From CAYXPR01 sp964467255 (GTDB lineage Bacteria; Pseudomonadota; Alphaproteobacteria; Rickettsiales; RGZB01): a stretch of DNA of 26,940 nucleotides. The notes beneath the pieces are model-generated. The model was not told the origin of the DNA. It did not search any database and worked only from the letters and a program-made list of their open reading frames with translations. The stretch covers positions 1 to 26,940 of the forward strand of contig CAYXPR010000021.1 of NCBI GenBank assembly GCA_964467255.1, written 5' to 3'. Below, piece after piece: positions 24,788-26,940 of this stretch (within the stretch, counting starts at the first letter, position 1; each line of letters begins with the position of its first letter). The translations under genes were made by a program, and so were the position numbers.

Positions 24788-24794
24788 CTCCTTT
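24788..24794 (-). promoter_or_regulatory. Strong Shine-Dalgarno site for the GTG start of rplJ
   Basis: AAAGGAG on the minus strand, 7 nt before GTG 24780, fixes that codon as the start; the family-typical N-terminus MNRVEKKE follows. The site occupies much of the 25-bp rplA-rplJ spacer. Confidence 0.8.
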
Positions 24795-24805
24795 ATTTCA
24801 TCCAA

Positions 24806-25537
24806 TTACAGGGACGCAACATCCACTTTAATGCCAGGGCCCATGGTGGAGCTGAGCGTTACCTTTTTCAGGTAAATGCCCTTCACACCCGAAGGCTTTG
24901 CAACGTTAACGGCATCCAGAAGTGCCTTAATGTTTTCTTCCAGTGCTTTATCCGTAAAACTGATTTTGCCAATGCCTGCGTGTACAACAGCGCCTTTGTC
25001 GATGCGGAACTCAACCTGACCGCTTTTAGCGTTTTTCACAGCCGTTGCAACATCAGGCGTTACCGTACCCAGCTTTGGGTTTGGCATCAGGCCTTTAGGG
25101 CCGAGCACTTTTGCCACCTTACCCACCAGCGCCATCATGTCAGGCGTAGCAATGCAGCGGTCGAAATTGATTTCACCCTTATTAATCTGTTCAACCAGAT
25201 CTTCCGCACCAACGATATCAGCACCGGCTTTTTTCGCATCAGCAGCTTTCTGGTCTTTTGCAAACACGGCCACGCGGATTTTCTTACCCGTACCGTTTGG
25301 CATCACAACCGTGCCACGCACGTTCTGATCAGAGTTACGTGCGTCCACACCCAGATTCACGGCAACGTCGAGCGTTTCGTCAAACTTGGTTTTTGGCAGG
25401 CTCTTCAGCGTTTTGATAGCATCCTGCAGCGAATATGCTTTTTCACGGTCTACCAATTTTAAGGAAGCCGTAAGGCGTTTGCCGAGCTTTGGCGCGCCTT
25501 TGGTTTTAGCAGATTCCTGTTTTTTCTTCGTCGCCAT
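24806..25537 (-). CDS. rplA: 50S ribosomal protein L1
   Basis: L1 forms the mobile stalk beside the E-site and assists tRNA release. The 243-aa protein is slightly longer than E. coli L1 (234 aa) owing to a lysine-rich N-terminal tail. The signature segment GLMPNPKLGTVT and the blocks FDETLDVAVNLGVDAR and RGTVVMPNGTGK are intact. The ATG at 25537 lies 4 nt after the rplK stop, with GGAG overlapping the rplK stop region, so the two are almost certainly translationally coupled. In E. coli L1 represses rplKA from the rplK leader. Here that leader would be the 8-bp nusG-rplK gap or nusG coding sequence, and I see no obvious L1 site. Confidence 0.98.
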   Translation of the reverse strand: MATKKKQESAKTKGAPKLGKRLTASLKLVDREKAYSLQDAIKTLKSLPKTKFDETLDVAVNLGVDARNSDQNVRGTVVMPNGTGKKIRVAVFAKDQKAADAKKAGADIVGAEDLVEQINKGEINFDRCIATPDMMALVGKVAKVLGPKGLMPNPKLGTVTPDVATAVKNAKSGQVEFRIDKGAVVHAGIGKISFTDKALEENIKALLDAVNVAKPSGVKGIYLKKVTLSSTMGPGIKVDVASL

Positions 25538-25541
25538 TGTT

Positions 25542-25964
25542 TTACTCCACTACCTGAATGCCCATAGAACGCGCAGAACCCTTCAGCATGCTGACGGCGG
25601 CTGCGACATCATTGGCGTTCATATCAACCATTTTTACTTTGGCAATTTCTTCCAACTGCTTCACGGTTACTTTCCCCACGGTATTTGTGCCTGGGGTTTT
25701 GGAACCAGCAGAAAGCTTTGCTGCCTGCATCACCAGATAAGAGGCAGGTGCCACTTTGGTGATGAATTCAAACGTACGGTCTTCATACGCCGTAATAACG
25801 ACAGGCACCGGGCCTTTCTGTTCCTTCGTACGATCGTTGAAGGATTTGCAGAATTCCATAATGTTCAGGCCGGCCTGACCGAGCGCAGGACCCACTGGCG
25901 GAGAAGGATTCGCCTTACCTGCTTCAATCTGGAGCTTAATGACTGCTTTAATTTTCTTGGCCAT
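25542..25964 (-). CDS. rplK: 50S ribosomal protein L11
   Basis: L11 binds the GTPase-associated centre of 23S rRNA and is needed for the RelA stringent signal. The 140-aa protein has the proline-rich N-terminal domain (NPSPPVGPALGQAGLNIMEFCKSFN) where thiopeptide antibiotics bind in other bacteria, and the C-terminal RNA-binding domain ending KGSARSMGIQV. The conserved prolines are present. The ATG at 25964 is 8 nt after the nusG stop and has only a weak purine stretch upstream, which suggests coupling to nusG translation. rplA follows after 4 nt. Confidence 0.98.
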   Translation of the reverse strand: MAKKIKAVIKLQIEAGKANPSPPVGPALGQAGLNIMEFCKSFNDRTKEQKGPVPVVITAYEDRTFEFITKVAPASYLVMQAAKLSAGSKTPGTNTVGKVTVKQLEEIAKVKMVDMNANDVAAAVSMLKGSARSMGIQVVE

Positions 25965-25972
25965 AACTCAAC

Positions 25973-26512
25973 TCACATCTTTTCTACTTGTGTAAATTCC
26001 AGTTCTACCGGAGTAGCCCTGCCGAAAATGGAAACAGCCACTTTCAGTTTCTGTTTTTCTTCGTCCATTTCTTCTACAACGCCTACGAAAGAGTCGAACG
26101 GACCGTCGACCACTTTCACCGTTTCGCCGATGTCGAAGGTCACGCCACGTTTGGTGGTCTGCACGCCTTCTTCCATCTGCTTGAAGATGCTCTCGGCTTC
26201 CTTTTCGGAAATAGCCTGCGGTTTATTGCCGCTGCCACCGAGAAAACCTGTCACCTTCGGAATGCTCTTCACCAGATGCCACGTTTCGTCATTGAGCTCC
26301 ATTTTCACCAGCACATAGCCAGGGAAGAACTTACGCTCGGCATTCACCTTCTTGCCTTTTTTTACTTCCACCACGCCTTCAGTCGGCACCACCACTTTTT
26401 CAAAGCGGTCGGTCATGTTCTTTTTCCCTGCTTGCTCTTCAATGGCTGCTGCCACCTTTTTTTCGCAACCAGAGTGCGTGTGTACTATATACCAGCGGCT
26501 CGCCATAGCCAT
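25973..26512 (-). CDS. nusG: Transcription termination/antitermination factor NusG
   Basis: NusG binds RNA polymerase through its N-terminal domain, suppresses pausing, and links to Rho or ribosomal S10 through its C-terminal KOW domain. The 179-aa protein shows RWYIVHTHSGCEKKVAAAI, FFPGYVLVKMELND, TGFLGG and the KOW segment VVDGPFDSFVGVVEEMD ending FGRATPVELEF. Possible starts are TTG 26524, ATG 26512 and ATG 26506. ATG 26512 is preferred because GGTGA sits about 6 nt upstream and it lies 15 nt after the secE stop. The last choice would remove only two residues. It is part of the secE-nusG-rplK series and encodes a regulator of the same polymerase made downstream. Confidence 0.97.
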   Translation of the reverse strand: MAMASRWYIVHTHSGCEKKVAAAIEEQAGKKNMTDRFEKVVVPTEGVVEVKKGKKVNAERKFFPGYVLVKMELNDETWHLVKSIPKVTGFLGGSGNKPQAISEKEAESIFKQMEEGVQTTKRGVTFDIGETVKVVDGPFDSFVGVVEEMDEEKQKLKVAVSIFGRATPVELEFTQVEKM

Positions 26513-26527
26513 AACTTCACCCAAAAA

Positions 26528-26716
26528 TTAAAATCCTAAAATGGTCTGAACAGCGCCTGAAATTATCCAGTCAAGGACCAGAAAAAAAACAGATGCCACC
26601 GCAACCATCAACAACACCATTAAGAAAGAAACACCAGTTTCGCGACGGCTCGGCCAAGTCACCCGTGAGGCTTCCTGACGAACCTGTTTGGCAAATTTTG
26701 CCGGCGAAACCGCCAT
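26528..26716 (-). CDS. secE: Preprotein translocase subunit SecE
   Basis: SecE clamps SecY in the inner-membrane translocon. The 62-aa protein is the short one-helix form usual outside enterobacteria. A cytoplasmic amphipathic part with the conserved RQEASRVTWPSRRET is followed by a single membrane helix (about residues 28-58). The ATG at 26716 has AAGGGA about 7 nt upstream. tRNA-Trp lies 20 nt upstream and nusG follows at 15 nt, the typical bacterial arrangement. Confidence 0.96.
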   Translation of the reverse strand: MAVSPAKFAKQVRQEASRVTWPSRRETGVSFLMVLLMVAVASVFFLVLDWIISGAVQTILGF

Positions 26717-26736
26717 ATGTTATTCCCTTCTTAAAA

Positions 26737-26812
26737 TGGCAGGAGCGAGGGGACTCGAACCCATAACCCCCGGTTTTGGAGACCGGTGCTCTACCAATTG
26801 AGCTACGCTCCT
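26737..26812 (-). tRNA. trnW: tRNA-Trp (anticodon CCA)
   Basis: A full cloverleaf of 76 nt includes an encoded 3' CCA. The acceptor stem AGGAGCG pairs with CGCTCCT. The D-arm is GCTC/GAGC with loop AATTGGTA. The anticodon stem CCGGT/ACCGG holds the loop CTCCAAA, giving anticodon CCA for UGG. The variable loop is 5 nt and the T-loop is TTCGAGT. The T-stem ATGGG/CCCCT has one U-C mismatch at pair 50:64. Its position between tuf and secE is the conserved location for this tRNA in proteobacteria, and it is presumably processed out of the tuf-secE message. Confidence 0.97.
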
Positions 26813-26833
26813 AAACTCTTCGCCCCTTATTTC

Positions 26834-26867
26834 ACCGGCCGCTTTACCCGAAGGCAAAACAGCCGGC
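26834..26867 (-). promoter_or_regulatory. UUCG-capped hairpin between tuf and tRNA-Trp
   Basis: In the transcript UUUGCC and GGUAAA (with one G-U pair) close on a UUCG tetraloop, and GCCGGC with GCCGGU form an outer stem. It follows the tuf stop by about 21 nt. No U-run follows, so it looks more like an mRNA 3'-end stabiliser or processing element than a full terminator. The function is inferred from structure only. Confidence 0.45.
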
Positions 26868-26888
26868 GCATTAAAAGCAAGCTAATGC

Positions 26889-26940
26889 TTACTTAATAAT
26901 CTTAGCTACGACACCCGCGCCGACGGTCCTGCCGCCTTCA
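26889..26940 (-). CDS. tuf: Elongation factor Tu, C-terminal end only (cut by window edge)
   Basis: The last 16 codons before a TAA read EGGRTVGAGVVAKIIK, the invariant C-terminus of EF-Tu, which carries aminoacyl-tRNA to the ribosome. The remainder lies beyond the right edge of the window. Position immediately upstream of tRNA-Trp-secE-nusG matches the tufB locus of many proteobacteria. Identification rests on this short but highly characteristic tail plus gene order. Confidence 0.93.
   Translation of the reverse strand, partial: EGGRTVGAGVVAKIIK

Noticed and set aside
26513..26524. TTG start for nusG
   Set aside because: Only four residues are added, the codon is weak, and GGTGA lies between it and the ATG at 26512.

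Overview
This window is a stretch of alphaproteobacterial chromosome made almost entirely of housekeeping genes. The bacterial assignment rests on 5-aminolevulinate synthase (the C4 heme pathway), a COX15-type heme A synthase, an NDUFS4-type complex I accessory subunit, ClpS/ClpA, and the order tuf - tRNA-Trp - secE - nusG - rplKAJL - rpoBC. I cannot place it below class. No insertion sequence, phage gene, CRISPR array, rRNA or pseudogene is visible, and no gene-free stretch exceeds about 175 bases.

Left part (1-7.5 kb). A 5'-truncated mfd on the + strand converges on a minus-strand run that reads, in transcription order, heme-copper-oxidase-like membrane protein, secreted cyclophilin, queA, tgt. 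The last three are packed with 0 or negative spacing. queA and tgt both serve queuosine modification of tRNA.

Middle (7.5-15.2 kb). ctaA (heme A synthase) and hemA (ALA synthase) run on the + strand and diverge from the oxidase-like gene across a 48-bp gap, forming a heme/respiration cluster. hemA meets clpA stop codon to stop codon. clpS and clpA form an adaptor/unfoldase operon on the minus strand. A divergent gene encodes a small NDUFS4-like complex I subunit, which converges on a DsbD/ScsB-like transmembrane thiol-disulfide reductase.

Right part (15.3-26.9 kb). The transcription/translation supercluster lies on the minus strand: tuf (only the 3' end), tRNA-Trp with encoded CCA, secE, nusG, rplK, rplA, rplJ, rplL, rpoB, rpoC. 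It ends in a perfect 19-bp intrinsic terminator. A hairpin between rplL and rpoB is well placed to tune ribosomal protein output relative to polymerase output.

I found no clearly novel multi-gene system. The least ordinary items are the stand-alone, divergent oxidase subunit I homologue and its overlapping promoter arrangement with ctaA, the missing room for an L10 leader before rplJ, the DsbD/ScsB hybrid features, and repeated convergent gene ends with no space for terminators.
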